Assembly: GCF_002979535.1 (NCBI RefSeq)
Contig: NZ_PCPB01000012.1
Coordinates: 46,821-110,820, forward strand
Source of the DNA: Brevundimonas sp. MYb52
GTDB taxonomy: Bacteria; Pseudomonadota; Alphaproteobacteria; Caulobacterales; Caulobacteraceae
DNA length: 64,000 nucleotides
Reading direction: 5' to 3'
Shown here: piece by piece, positions 45,629 to 54,774 of the stretch
Position numbering within the stretch: position 1 is the first letter of the stretch
How the letters are laid out: the number at the start of each line of letters is the position of its first letter
Position numbers and translations under genes: made by a program
The notes under the pieces: model-generated
Told to the model about the DNA's origin: nothing
The model's input: only the letters and a program-made list of their open reading frames with translations
Database searches by the model: none

Positions 45629-47038
45629 ATGAGCGCCGCCCAAAAGATCCTTCAAGAGATCAAGGAAAAAGACGTCCAGTACGTCGACATCCGCTTCACC
45701 GATACGCGCGGCCGCCTGCAGCACGTGACCTTCGACATCGACATGGTCGACGAGGAGTTCCTGGAAGAAGGCACCATGTTCGACGGCTCGTCGATCGCGG
45801 GCTGGAAGGCCATCAACGAGTCCGACATGCTGCTGAAGCCGGACCTGACGCGCGCCTATATCGACCCCTTCTATCAGCAGACCACGCTGTTCCTGTTCTG
45901 CGACGTCCTCAGCCCCGACACCGGCGAGCCCTACAACCGCGACAGCCGCTCGATGGCCAAGAAGGCCCTGGCCTATGTCCAGTCCTCGGGCGTGGGCGAT
46001 GTGGTCTATTTCGGCCCGGAAGCCGAGTTCTTCATCTTCGACGACGTGCGCTGGAACACCGCCCCGCACAACACCGGCTACAGCTTCGACTCGATCGAAC
46101 TGCCGTCCAACACCGGCGCTGAATACGCCGAGGGCAACCTGGGCCACCGTCCGGGTCACAAGGGCGGCTACTTCCCCGTCAACCCGGTCGACTCCGCCCA
46201 GGACCTGCGCGGCGAGATGCTGGGCGTGATGAAGGACCTGGGCATGGACCCGGAGAAGCATCACCACGAGGTCGCCCCGGCGCAGCACGAACTGGGCCTG
46301 AAGTTCAGCGACCTGCTGACCATGGCCGACCGTCTGCAGCTCTACAAATACGTCATCCACAACGTGGCCGCGGCCTACGGCAAGTCGGCGACCTTCATGG
46401 CCAAGCCCATGTTCGCCGACAACGGCTCGGGCATGCACGTCCACATGTCGATCTGGAAGGACGGCAAGCCCCAGTTCGCCGGCGACAAGTACGCCGGCCT
46501 GTCGCAGGAATGCCTGTGGTACATCGGCGGCATCATCAAGCACGCCAAGGCCATCAACGCCTTCGCCAACTCGACCACCAACTCCTACAAGCGCCTGGTG
46601 CCCGGCTATGAAGCCCCGGTGAAGCTGGCCTACTCGGCCAGCAACCGTTCGGCCTCGATCCGCATCCCGCACGTCTCGTCGCCCAAGGCCAAGCGCCTGG
46701 AAGCCCGCTTCCCCGACCCCATGGGCAACCCCTACCTGACCTTCGTCGCCCTGCTGATGGCGGGCCTGGACGGCATCGAGAACCGCATCGATCCGGGCGC
46801 GGCCGCCGACAAGAACCTCTACGACCTGCCGCCGGAAGAGCGCGGCTCGATCCCCGAGGTCGCCGGCTCGCTGAAGGAAGCTCTGGAAGCCCTCGACGCC
46901 GATCGCGCCTTCCTCAAGAAGGGCGGCGTCATGGATGACGACTTCATCGACAGCTACATCGCGCTGAAGTCCGAAGAAGTCGCCCGCCTGCAACTGCACC
47001 CGCACCCGGTCGAGTTCGACATGTACTATAGCTGCTGA
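45629..47038 (+). CDS. glnA: Glutamine synthetase type I
   Basis: A 469-residue GSI-beta enzyme forming glutamine from glutamate, ammonia and ATP as a dodecamer. Seen: [32 protein letters not shown] (metal-binding Glu), [33 protein letters not shown], the Arg-containing [20 protein letters not shown] and the adenylylation site Tyr398 in NLYDLPPEE (Tyr397 without the initiator Met). Adenylylation control is thus likely. AGGA precedes the ATG by 8 bases. A longer frame beginning in glnB is an artefact. Confidence 0.98.
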   Translation: MSAAQKILQEIKEKDVQYVDIRFTDTRGRLQHVTFDIDMVDEEFLEEGTMFDGSSIAGWKAINESDMLLKPDLTRAYIDPFYQQTTLFLFCDVLSPDTGEPYNRDSRSMAKKALAYVQSSGVGDVVYFGPEAEFFIFDDVRWNTAPHNTGYSFDSIELPSNTGAEYAEGNLGHRPGHKGGYFPVNPVDSAQDLRGEMLGVMKDLGMDPEKHHHEVAPAQHELGLKFSDLLTMADRLQLYKYVIHNVAAAYGKSATFMAKPMFADNGSGMHVHMSIWKDGKPQFAGDKYAGLSQECLWYIGGIIKHAKAINAFANSTTNSYKRLVPGYEAPVKLAYSASNRSASIRIPHVSSPKAKRLEARFPDPMGNPYLTFVALLMAGLDGIENRIDPGAAADKNLYDLPPEERGSIPEVAGSLKEALEALDADRAFLKKGGVMDDDFIDSYIALKSEEVARLQLHPHPVEFDMYYSC

Positions 47039-47060
47039 TCCCCGGATCAGTCTGACGATC

Positions 47061-47093
47061 AAGGCGCCGGACGGAAACGTCCGGCGCCTTTTT
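47061..47093 (+). terminator. Intrinsic terminator of glnA
   Basis: A perfect 13-bp stem (AAGGCGCCGGACG with CGTCCGGCGCCTT) with GAAA tetraloop, followed by TTT. Very stable; ends the glnBA unit. Confidence 0.93.
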
Positions 47094-47234
47094 CATTTCG
47101 TCGCTGCGGAGGTGGTGAAGAAGCCGTCAGAAAGACCCTGCTGATCCTCAGTCCAAGAACTGTTGGCCCCTTCACCAGGCCAGGCCACGAAGGTCCCTTA
47201 GTCACGGTTGTTCATGAAGGACCTATCAGCAAAG

Positions 47235-47265
47235 AAAACGGGCGCGAACCGTTAGGCCGCGCCCG
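47235..47265 (-). terminator. Intrinsic terminator of the tatABC operon
   Basis: On the minus strand CGGGCGCG and CGCGCCCG form an 8-bp stem with an 11-base loop, followed by TTTT. It starts 28 bases beyond the tatC stop. Confidence 0.8.
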
Positions 47266-47292
47266 CTCAAATCAGCATCTTCTAGGCGGCCT

Positions 47293-48180
47293 TCAGGCGG
47301 CTAGACCCTCGTCTGCATCCGCCTTCTTGCGGCGTAGTTCGATGATGCGAACGCACCAGATCGAGACTTCGTAGAGCAGCACCATCGGCACGGCGAGCAT
47401 CAGTTGGCTGATGGGGTCCGGCGGCGTCACCACGGCGGCGACCACGACCACGGCGACGATGGCGTAGCGGCGGCCCTTGGCCATGACGCTGGAACTGATC
47501 AGCCCGGCCAGTCCCAACAGGGTCATCACGACCGGCAACTGGAAGCACAGGCCGAAGGCCAGGATCAGCGCGGTCACCAGGTTCAGATAGTCCGACACCT
47601 TGGGCAGCAACTCGGCGGCCACGCCGTCGCCTATGATCTGCTGGCTCAGCGAGAACCACATGACGAAGGGCAGCATGACGAAATAGACCAGCGCCGCGCC
47701 CAGCAGGAACAGCACCGGCGCCGCGATCAGGAAGGGCAGGAAGGCGCCTTTCTCGTTCCGGTAAAGGCCCGGCGCGACGAAGCGATACAGCTGCCAGGCC
47801 AGAACCGGGAAGGCCACGATGACGGCGCCGAGACCGGCCAGCTTCATCTTGGTGAAGAGGATTTCCAGCGGCGCCGTGTAGATCAGCTTGACGCTCTGAT
47901 GGTCCACGTCCGGCACCGGGATCAGGCGCGCCGTGCCCAGGATCAGGTCGAACGGCGAGACATGGCCATGCGCCCCCACCGTCTGATGGAAGGCCGCCGA
48001 CACCACATAGGGCTGGACCAGGAAGAGATAGAGTTTCTCGGAGAAGGCGAAGCAGCCGATGAAGGCGACAATGAAGGCCACAACGCAGATCAGCAGCCGT
48101 CCACGCAGCTCGATCAGGTGATCCATCAGGGGCGCGCGTGAGGCCTCGATATCAGCCTCATCCCGGTCGAGCGACGTCAT
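47293..48180 (-). CDS. tatC: Sec-independent translocase subunit TatC
   Basis: A 295-residue six-helix membrane protein that recognises twin-arginine signals. Seen: the N-terminal APLMDHLIELRGRLLICVVA with the conserved E of the cytosolic signal-binding site, TAPLEILFTKMKLAG, FPVLAWQLYRFVAPGLYRNEK, and FALCFQLPVV-like FGLCFQLPVVMTLLGLAGL. Overlaps tatB by 4 bases (ATGA). The window itself encodes likely Tat clients: oligopeptidase B at 61061 and the small protein at 26636. Confidence 0.97.
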   Translation of the reverse strand: MTSLDRDEADIEASRAPLMDHLIELRGRLLICVVAFIVAFIGCFAFSEKLYLFLVQPYVVSAAFHQTVGAHGHVSPFDLILGTARLIPVPDVDHQSVKLIYTAPLEILFTKMKLAGLGAVIVAFPVLAWQLYRFVAPGLYRNEKGAFLPFLIAAPVLFLLGAALVYFVMLPFVMWFSLSQQIIGDGVAAELLPKVSDYLNLVTALILAFGLCFQLPVVMTLLGLAGLISSSVMAKGRRYAIVAVVVVAAVVTPPDPISQLMLAVPMVLLYEVSIWCVRIIELRRKKADADEGLAA

Positions 48181-48743
48181 TGATCGACCTTCTTCTTACG
48201 CACGGACTTGGGTTTGGGCGCTTCTGTTTCTGCGACGGCCTTGGTGGTTTTCGTGGTCGGCTTGGCAGCGGTCTTGGCCGAAGAGCGTGCCACCTTCGGC
48301 TTCGCAGCCGCCTTGATCTTGGGTTCAGCGACGACGGTCTCTGCAATCGGCTCGGCAGCGGTCTGGAACTCGTCCGGCCATTCGTCCACGCCCGTGGCGA
48401 CCGGCGTCGCCAGAGCAGGCGCAGCCAGAGCCGGGGCGTCTAGCGGGGCTTCCAGGTCCTTGCGAATATCCTTGAAGGCCGCTTCGGCGTCTGCGCCGAG
48501 CGGATGCATGCCCTGCCCAGTCCTCAGCGCCTCGACCTCCTTGCGCAGGTCGTCCAGCTCGGACTGGCGAGCCATTTCGTCGAAGCTCGCGCGGAATTCG
48601 TTGGCCATGCCGCGCGCCTTGGCGACGAACTGACCGACCTTGCGCATCAGCATCGGCAAATCCTTGGGCCCTACGACAAGCAGGGCCACCAGGCCGATGA
48701 CAAGGATTTCGAACCCGCCGATTCCGGGGCCAAGACCACCCAT
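48177..48743 (-). CDS. tatB: Sec-independent translocase subunit TatB
   Basis: A 188-residue protein with one N-terminal membrane helix (GIGGFEILVIGLVALLVVGP), the hinge proline, and an amphipathic helix (KDLPMLMRKVGQFVAKARGM, ANEFRASFDEMARQ). The C-terminal 100 residues are Ala/Pro/Lys-rich and low in complexity. Works with TatC in substrate binding. Middle gene of tatA-tatB-tatC. Confidence 0.95.
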   Translation of the reverse strand: MGGLGPGIGGFEILVIGLVALLVVGPKDLPMLMRKVGQFVAKARGMANEFRASFDEMARQSELDDLRKEVEALRTGQGMHPLGADAEAAFKDIRKDLEAPLDAPALAAPALATPVATGVDEWPDEFQTAAEPIAETVVAEPKIKAAAKPKVARSSAKTAAKPTTKTTKAVAETEAPKPKSVRKKKVDQ

Positions 48744-48769
48744 GATTCAGCGTCTTTCCGCGAAGGCGA

Positions 48770-48988
48770 TCAGCGGTTCAGGTCTTCTTTTTCGGCCTCG
48801 GTGCGCGGCAGCGAGCTGACGCCATCCTTCGGCCCCTTGGAATCCGTGTCGTCCCTCAGGCCGTCCTTAAAGGCGCGAATGCCCTTCGCGGCGTCGCCCA
48901 TGATGCCGGACAGCTTGCCGCGACCGCCGAACAGCAGGGCGACGACAACGATGACGATGGCCCAGTGCCAGATGCTCATGGAGCCCAT
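48770..48988 (-). CDS. tatA: Sec-independent translocase subunit TatA
   Basis: A 72-residue protein that oligomerises to form the translocation site. One helix ([20 protein letters not shown]), then the amphipathic [20 protein letters not shown] and an acidic tail. The ATG at 48988 follows GAGGAGGT with 6-base spacing, which supports it over the internal ATG three codons later. Confidence 0.96.
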   Translation of the reverse strand: MGSMSIWHWAIVIVVVALLFGGRGKLSGIMGDAAKGIRAFKDGLRDDTDSKGPKDGVSSLPRTEAEKEDLNR

Positions 48989-49098
48989 GGCGTTACCTCC
49001 TCAAAAGGACCACGAACGCGGTCCTGTCCGACTGATTGTTGTGCGTCATATAGGCTGACTGATGGCGGCGCGCCAAGGGACGCTGTAGGGACCCGACC

Positions 49099-49551
49099 AT
49101 GAGTCTCGTTGATCACGTCATCATCCATACCGACGGCGCCTGCAAGGGCAATCCCGGCCCTGGCGGCTGGGGCGCGATCCTGCAGACCGGCGGCGGTCAC
49201 GAGAAGGAGTTGTGGGGCGGCGAGCCCAACACCACCAACAACCGCATGGAGCTGATGGCCGCCATCGCTGCGCTGGAGGCCCTGAAGCGGCCTTGCCGTG
49301 TCGATCTGCATACCGACAGCAAATACGTCATGCAGGGCATCACCGAATGGATTCGCGGCTGGAAAGCTCGCGGCTGGAAGACCGCCGACAAGAAGCCGGT
49401 CAAGAACGACGACCTCTGGCGACGCCTGGACGAAGCTCGCAGCCGTCACGAGGTCAAATGGCACTGGGTCAAGGGTCACGCCGGCCACGTCCTGAACGAA
49501 CGGGCCGACGCCCTGGCGAATCGCGGCGTCGAAGAGATGCGACGCCGCTAA
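49099..49551 (+). CDS. rnhA: Ribonuclease HI
   Basis: A 150-residue endonuclease that cuts RNA in RNA-DNA hybrids. The catalytic carboxylates are seen in [20 protein letters not shown] (Asp), [16 protein letters not shown] (Glu), [12 protein letters not shown] (Asp) and [12 protein letters not shown] (Asp), with the His of the flexible loop in [11 protein letters not shown]. Length and motifs are those of the E. coli type with the basic protrusion ([16 protein letters not shown]). Confidence 0.98.
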   Translation: MSLVDHVIIHTDGACKGNPGPGGWGAILQTGGGHEKELWGGEPNTTNNRMELMAAIAALEALKRPCRVDLHTDSKYVMQGITEWIRGWKARGWKTADKKPVKNDDLWRRLDEARSRHEVKWHWVKGHAGHVLNERADALANRGVEEMRRR

Positions 49552-49555
49552 AGCG

Positions 49556-50014
49556 TCAGACCGGGCGCACCCGCAGGCGCGGTCCGTCGACCGATTCAAT
49601 CACCACGCTTTCGCCGGCCAGAGGCCCCGCGCCCTCGATCTCGGCGGGCCATTCGGCGCCCGAGACGAAGACCCGGCCGCGACCGTCCACGAAGGCCTCG
49701 ACTACCCGCGCCCGCTCGCCTACCAGCCGCAGGTCGCGGTCGTTGATGTCGGGTTCATCGGCAGGGTTCACCCGCTTGATCAGACGGCGCGAAAGGACCG
49801 TCGAGGCCACGGTCAAGGCGGCGAATATTCCGATCTCGACCGGCAGGCCCAGATTGGGCGCCAGCGCCGCGATCAGGGCTGTCAGTCCGGCGGAAACGGC
49901 CGGCCACAACAGCCACTCGGTCGAGGCCGCCGCCTCGATGGCCAACAGGACCACGCCCACCGCCAACCACAGCCAGAAGGGCTGAGCGGCATAAAGATTC
50001 AAAATCCAGTCCAT
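49556..50014 (-). CDS. NfeD-family membrane protein
   Basis: A 152-residue short NfeD protein. Three hydrophobic segments (FWLWLAVGVVLLAIEAAAS, WLLWPAVSAGLTALIAALAP, VEIGIFAALTVASTVLSRRL) precede a C-terminal OB fold (LVGERARVVEAFVDGRGRVF, LAGESVVIESVDGPRLRVRP). NfeD proteins work with SPFH proteins in membrane microdomains; the SPFH gene ends 3 bases upstream, supporting a functional pair. Confidence 0.9.
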   Translation of the reverse strand: MDWILNLYAAQPFWLWLAVGVVLLAIEAAASTEWLLWPAVSAGLTALIAALAPNLGLPVEIGIFAALTVASTVLSRRLIKRVNPADEPDINDRDLRLVGERARVVEAFVDGRGRVFVSGAEWPAEIEGAGPLAGESVVIESVDGPRLRVRPV

Positions 50015-50017
50015 GCC

Positions 50018-51040
50018 CTACTCCGTGGTCGGAACGGCGCCGCCGGGGCGACGCGGTGCGGGACGAGCCGGTGCAGCGGGCGCAGGCGCCGGACGCGAGA
50101 CGGCCCGCGTCTCGGTGCGGCCCTGCTGCTGTTCCTTGGCCAGGCCGACCAGTTCGCCCAGACCGGCGATGGTGCCGACCAGGCCGCCCATCTCGGCGGG
50201 TACGATGACCGTCTTGGCCGTGGGATTGCGAGCCAGTTCGGCGAAGGCTTCGACGTATTTCTGGGCCACGAAGTAGTTGATGGCGTTGACGTCGCCGCGC
50301 GCGATGGCTTCGGACACCATGGCCGTCGCCTTGGCCTCGGCCTCGGCTTCACGCTCGCGAGCCTCGGCGTCGCGGAAGGCGGCTTCGCGGCGACCTTCGG
50401 CCTCCAGGATCGCCGCCTGCTTGGCGCCCTCGGCGCGGGCGATGGCGGCCTGCTTCTCGCCGTCCGCCTCGGTGATGACGGCGCGACGCTCACGCTCCGC
50501 CTTCATCTGACGCGCCATGGCGTTGGTGATGTCGGTCGGCGGCGTCAGGTCCTTGATCTCGATGCGGTTGGCCTTGACGCCCCACGGCTCGGTGGCCGCA
50601 TCGATGACGTGCAGCAGACGGGTGTTGATGGCGTCGCGCTGCGACAGGACCTCATCCAGTTCCATCGAGCCGACCACGGTCCGCAGGTTGGTCATGCAGA
50701 GCTGGGCGATGGCGTAGGGCAGGTCATCGACGCGATAGGCGGCGCGGGCGGCGTCCATCACCTGGATGAAGACGATGCCGTCCACCTTCACCATGGCGTT
50801 GTCCTTGGTGATGACCTCCTGGGTCGGGACGTCCAGCACCTGTTCCATCATGTTCATGCGCTTGCCCACCCGCTCCACGAACGGAGTCAGGATGCTGATG
50901 CCTGGCTTCAGGGTCTTGGTGTATTTTCCGAAGCGTTCCACCGTGAATTCACGGCCTTGCGGCACGATCTTGATGACGCTGAACAGGAAGATGATCGCGA
51001 AGGCCGCGAACATCAAAAAGAAGATAATCGAGAAATCCAT
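50018..51040 (-). CDS. SPFH/stomatin-like membrane protein (QmcA type)
   Basis: A 340-residue protein. One N-terminal membrane helix (IIFFLMFAAFAIIFLFSVIK) precedes the SPFH domain with FTVERFGKYTKTLKPGISIL, PTQEVITKDNAMVKVDGIVF and RTVVGSMELDEVLSQRDAIN. A long coiled coil rich in Ala/Glu/Arg (about 180-235) and a Pro/Ala-rich tail follow. These proteins form rings or scaffolds in the membrane and protect or regulate proteases. GGAGGGG precedes the ATG. Confidence 0.93.
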   Translation of the reverse strand: MDFSIIFFLMFAAFAIIFLFSVIKIVPQGREFTVERFGKYTKTLKPGISILTPFVERVGKRMNMMEQVLDVPTQEVITKDNAMVKVDGIVFIQVMDAARAAYRVDDLPYAIAQLCMTNLRTVVGSMELDEVLSQRDAINTRLLHVIDAATEPWGVKANRIEIKDLTPPTDITNAMARQMKAERERRAVITEADGEKQAAIARAEGAKQAAILEAEGRREAAFRDAEAREREAEAEAKATAMVSEAIARGDVNAINYFVAQKYVEAFAELARNPTAKTVIVPAEMGGLVGTIAGLGELVGLAKEQQQGRTETRAVSRPAPAPAAPARPAPRRPGGAVPTTE

Positions 51041-51064
51041 AAGCCCCTCCGGTTGGAGGCCAGC

Positions 51065-51544
51065 TTAACGGTCGCCTAGCCCTCGCGCCACCGAATCCGG
51101 TTCGCTGGCGATGACAAGGCCGTCAGCGCCCCTTCCCGCGCCACGGGCAGCCGCCATGTCGCGGCCTTGTCGAATGATCCGCCGCGTCTCGGACCAGTCG
51201 ACCCTCTGCAACGCCTCCTCAAACGGCACGAAAGCGGCCTCGACCGCATCATCGCCCGCCAGCGGCTCGCCGCCCGTCCAGATCGCAGCATAGTCGATCA
51301 GGACATAGTGCCGCCCGGCTTCGGGAAACAGGCCGTCCACTACATCGATCAGGCCGATCAGTTCGGCCTCGACGCCCGTTTCCTCACGCAGTTCGCGCAG
51401 CGCAGCGTCCGCCAGACGTTCGCCCGGCTCGATTCGGCCGCCCGGCAAACTCCATTCGCCCTGACGCGGCGGCGTGCCGCGCCGGATCAGCAGGACTTCG
51501 TCGCCCTTCAGGCAGACCACGCCGACGGCCGGGGTCGGAATCAT
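51065..51544 (-). CDS. NUDIX hydrolase
   Basis: A 159-residue enzyme with an intact NUDIX box, GGRIEPGERLADAALRELRE followed by ETGVEAE. It opens with AVGVVCLKGDEVLLIRRG and PRQGEWSLP, as in ADP-ribose or nucleotide pyrophosphatases. ATG 51544 has GGAGAAAAC upstream; the longer frame to 51895 is out-of-frame read-through of the divergent gene. Substrate unknown. First gene of a NUDIX-SPFH-NfeD unit. Confidence 0.9.
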   Translation of the reverse strand: MIPTPAVGVVCLKGDEVLLIRRGTPPRQGEWSLPGGRIEPGERLADAALRELREETGVEAELIGLIDVVDGLFPEAGRHYVLIDYAAIWTGGEPLAGDDAVEAAFVPFEEALQRVDWSETRRIIRQGRDMAAARGAGRGADGLVIASEPDSVARGLGDR

Positions 51545-51621
51545 GTTTTCTCCGCGAATGGACCGCCTGGAGGCAGGGTTTTGCGCTTCCACCACGCCAC
51601 GCCTTTTGCCACAAGGCGGAT

Positions 51622-53025
51622 ATGACCCTCCCCACGCCCGCCGCCCTCGAAGAGTTGAAAGCCGCCCTGCCCGGCGCCTGGACCACGGACGCCGATGACA
51701 TGGCGCCCTGGCTGACCGAATGGCGCGGGCGCTGGACGGGCGAAACGCCGATCCTGCTGCAACCGCGCACGACCGAGGAGGTGGCCAAGGCCGTCGCGAT
51801 TTGCGCCCGCCACGGCGTCGCCGTCGTGACCCAAGGCGGCGGCACCGGCCTGGTCGGCGGCCAGATCCCGTTTGGCGAGGTTCTGCTGTCCACACGCAAG
51901 CTGCGGACCGTGCGCGACGTGACGCCGCTGGACGACGCCATGACGCTGGAGGCCGGGGTGACCCTGCTGGAGGCCCAGGAACTGGCCAAGGAAAAGGACC
52001 GCTTCTTCCCGCTCAGCCTCGCCGCCGAAGGCTCTGCCACCATCGGCGGCGTCATCTCGACCAATGCCGGCGGCACGGCGGTCCTGCGCTACGGCATGAT
52101 GCGCGATCTGGTGCTGGGCATCGAGGCGGTCATGCCGGACGGTCAGGTCTTCAATGGTCTGAAACGGCTGCGCAAGGACAACACCGGCTATGACCTGAAG
52201 CAGTTGTTCATCGGCGCCGAGGGCACCCTGGGCGTGGTCACGGCGGCGACGCTGAAGCTGTTTCCCATCATGCGCAGCCGCGCCACGGCCATCGTAGGGC
52301 TGGAAAGCCACCACGCCGCCGTCGCCCTGCTGGCCCGCGCCAAGGCCGAGACCGGCGGCGGGGTCGAGGCCTTTGAGCTGATGAAACGCCTTGGCATGGC
52401 CTTGGTGCTCAAGAACATTCCCGACACGCGCGAACCGCTGGAATCGACCCCGCCCTGGTACGTCCTGATCGAACTGACCTCGGGCGAGCCCGGCGGCGCT
52501 GATTCGGCTATGGAGCGGTTGCTGACCAATGCCTTCGAGGAAGGCCTGATCACGGATGCCGCCATCGCCCAGAACGACGCCCAGAAGGCCGCCTTCTGGC
52601 GTCTGCGCGAAGAACACTCGGCCGGCCTCAAGCCCGAGGGCGGCGGATGGAAGCATGATGTGTCCGTGCCGGTGTCCCGCATCGCAGACTTCATCGACGA
52701 GGCTACGGCCGCGGTCGAGAAGTTCCATCCGGGTTGCCGGGTCTCCGTCTTCGGCCATGTCGGCGACGGCAACCTTCACTATGACGTGATCCCCGGCGTC
52801 GGTGAAGATGTTGCCGCCTTCATCGCCCGCTGGATGGCGGGCTCTGAAGTCGTCCACGACGTGGTCGCCCGCTACAACGGCTCCATCTCGGCGGAACACG
52901 GCCTGGGACGGCTGAAAACCGAGGAGGCGCGGCGCTACAAGTCGCCGCTGGAGATCGCCACAATGCAGGCGATCCGTCAGGCCATCGACCCACAGCGGAT
53001 CATGAATCCGGCCGTCCTCTTCTAG
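51622..53025 (+). CDS. FAD-linked D-2-hydroxyacid dehydrogenase (D-lactate / D-2-hydroxyglutarate type)
   Basis: A 467-residue vanillyl-alcohol-oxidase-fold flavoprotein. FAD-binding segments are VVTQGGGTGLVGGQIPFGEV, GSATIGGVISTNAGGTAVLR and FIGAEGTLGVVTAATLKLFP. The C-terminal oxidase domain has VFGHVGDGNLHYDVIPGVG (metal-binding His) and SAEHGLGRLKTEEARRYKSP, ending RIMNPAVLF, as in D-lactate and D-2-hydroxyglutarate dehydrogenases. The precise substrate cannot be told. Divergent from the NUDIX gene. Confidence 0.9.
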   Translation: MTLPTPAALEELKAALPGAWTTDADDMAPWLTEWRGRWTGETPILLQPRTTEEVAKAVAICARHGVAVVTQGGGTGLVGGQIPFGEVLLSTRKLRTVRDVTPLDDAMTLEAGVTLLEAQELAKEKDRFFPLSLAAEGSATIGGVISTNAGGTAVLRYGMMRDLVLGIEAVMPDGQVFNGLKRLRKDNTGYDLKQLFIGAEGTLGVVTAATLKLFPIMRSRATAIVGLESHHAAVALLARAKAETGGGVEAFELMKRLGMALVLKNIPDTREPLESTPPWYVLIELTSGEPGGADSAMERLLTNAFEEGLITDAAIAQNDAQKAAFWRLREEHSAGLKPEGGGWKHDVSVPVSRIADFIDEATAAVEKFHPGCRVSVFGHVGDGNLHYDVIPGVGEDVAAFIARWMAGSEVVHDVVARYNGSISAEHGLGRLKTEEARRYKSPLEIATMQAIRQAIDPQRIMNPAVLF

Positions 53026-53119
53026 GCGCCACGACCGCATGTGACGCCGCCGACGGTTCAAATCGTCACGGAAGCGGCCTATGAGGCCCGCTTCCCGATG
53101 TTTCGGAGCCTGTGTCGCC

Positions 53120-53893
53120 TTGCTGATCGTCCTGTCCCCAGCCAAACGGCTGGACTTCACGCCCCCTGCCCTCGACGTCGTCGCGACTCCGCGTCGATGC
53201 GCCGACGAGACGGCGGAGCTGGCCAAGGTCACGAAGAAGCTGAGCCGCGCCGACCTGCGCCGCCTGATGTCGATTTCCGACGCCCTGGCCGACCTGAACT
53301 ACGAACGCTTCCAGTCCTTCGACAACGAGACGACCGAAGGCGCGCTGCAGGCCGTCTTTGCCTTCGCCGGCGACGTCTATGACGGGCTGGACGCCCGCTC
53401 GCTGGCCCCGGCCGACCTGGCCTGGGCGCAAGACCACCTGCGTATCCTGTCGGGTTTCTACGGCCTGTTGCGCCCGCTGGACGCCATCCAGCCCTATCGC
53501 CTGGAGATGGGCATTCGCCTGAAGACCAAGCGCGGCGCCAACCTCTATGACTTCTGGGGCGAGCGCATTTCGCTGCGCCTGAACGAGGACGCGGCGCCCC
53601 TGGCCGATCGCACCCTGGTCAACCTGGCCAGCCAGGAATACTTCGGCGCCGTGGACGCCAAGGCGCTGAAGCTGCCGCTGGTCACGCCCCACTTCAAGGA
53701 GCGCAAGGACGGCGAGGCCCGCATCATCTCCTTCTTCGCCAAGAAGGCGCGCGGCGCCATGGCCCGCTACGCCATCGAGAACCGCATCGAAAAGGCTGAG
53801 GATCTCAGGGCCTTCGATCGCGACGGCTACCGCTTCGACAAGGCGCTTTCGACCGATGCGGACTGGATATTCATCAGAGAGGGAAATTCCTGA
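53120..53893 (+). CDS. yaaA: Peroxide-stress protein YaaA (DUF328)
   Basis: A 257-residue member of the YaaA family, which limits free iron and oxidative DNA damage. TTG 53120 is proposed as start because it gives MLIVLSPAKRLDF, matching the family beginning (MLILISPAKTLD in E. coli) and the normal length of 258; GGAG lies 12 bases upstream. Conserved blocks are FAGDVYDGLDARSL, ILSGFYGLLRPLDAIQPYRL, EMGIRL and the KKARGAMARYAIENRI segment. Confidence 0.93.
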   Translation: MLIVLSPAKRLDFTPPALDVVATPRRCADETAELAKVTKKLSRADLRRLMSISDALADLNYERFQSFDNETTEGALQAVFAFAGDVYDGLDARSLAPADLAWAQDHLRILSGFYGLLRPLDAIQPYRLEMGIRLKTKRGANLYDFWGERISLRLNEDAAPLADRTLVNLASQEYFGAVDAKALKLPLVTPHFKERKDGEARIISFFAKKARGAMARYAIENRIEKAEDLRAFDRDGYRFDKALSTDADWIFIREGNS

Positions 53894-53958
53894 TCGCCAG
53901 ATCGAAAGACTGCGGTTAGGCTGCATTGCAACATAGCCATTTCACGGGTTCTCTCCGC

Positions 53959-54756
53959 ATGTTCGCCATGAACGATCTTAAGGGCCAGGTGGCCGTCGTC
54001 TCAGGCTCGACCTCGGGCATCGGCCTGGCTCTGGCGCGCGCTGTCGCGCAATGCGGCGGCGACGTGGTGCTGAACGGCCTGGGCGATCCCGCCGTCATCG
54101 AACAGACCCGCGCTGATCTGGCGGCCGAGACGGGCGTGCGCGTCCTCTACCACCCCGCCGACATGACTCAGCCGGATCAGATCGCCGACATGGTGGCCAC
54201 CGCCCACCGCGAGCTGGGCCGCCTCGACATCCTGGTCAACAACGCCGGCATCCAGCATGTCGAGGCCGTCGAGAACTTCCCCGCCGAGGCGTGGGAGAAG
54301 ATCATTTCGATCAACCTGTCCTCGACCTTCTACGCCACCAAGGCGGCGATCCCGATCATGAAGGCCCAGGGACGCGGCCGCATCGTCAACATTGCCTCGG
54401 CCCACGGCCTGGTCGCCAGCCCTTTCAAGTCGGCTTATGTCGCCGCCAAGCACGGCGTGATCGGCTTCACCAAGACCGTGGCCCTGGAACTAGCCCAGCA
54501 GAACATCACCTGCAACGCCATCTGCCCCGGCTTCGTCGAGACCCCCATCGTCGCCAAGCAGATCGAGGATCAGGCCCGCACGCGCGGCATGACGACCGAG
54601 GACGTGATGAAGAACGTCATCCTGGGCTCGCAGCCGACCAAGCGCTTCGTCACGACCGACGAACTGGCGGGCATCTTCCTCTATCTGGTGTCCGACCTCG
54701 GGGCCTCGGCCAATGGTTCGCACTATTCGGTCGATGGCGGCTGGACCGCGCAATAG
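53959..54756 (+). CDS. D-3-hydroxybutyrate dehydrogenase (SDR family)
   Basis: A short-chain dehydrogenase of 262-265 residues (ATG 53968 or 53959; neither has a strong ribosome site). The cofactor site is VVSGSTSGIGLALARA, then NNAGIQHVEAVENFPAEAWE, the catalytic Ser and Tyr-x3-Lys in NIASAHGLVASPFKSAYVAA-KHG, and the family-typical CNAICPGFVETPIVAKQIED. The HGLVASPFKSAYVAAKHG segment is characteristic of 3-hydroxybutyrate dehydrogenases, which oxidise 3-hydroxybutyrate to acetoacetate in polyhydroxybutyrate breakdown. A patatin gene follows after 18 bases. Confidence 0.92.
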   Translation: MFAMNDLKGQVAVVSGSTSGIGLALARAVAQCGGDVVLNGLGDPAVIEQTRADLAAETGVRVLYHPADMTQPDQIADMVATAHRELGRLDILVNNAGIQHVEAVENFPAEAWEKIISINLSSTFYATKAAIPIMKAQGRGRIVNIASAHGLVASPFKSAYVAAKHGVIGFTKTVALELAQQNITCNAICPGFVETPIVAKQIEDQARTRGMTTEDVMKNVILGSQPTKRFVTTDELAGIFLYLVSDLGASANGSHYSVDGGWTAQ

Positions 54757-54774
54757 CGATCTGAACGAGGGCGG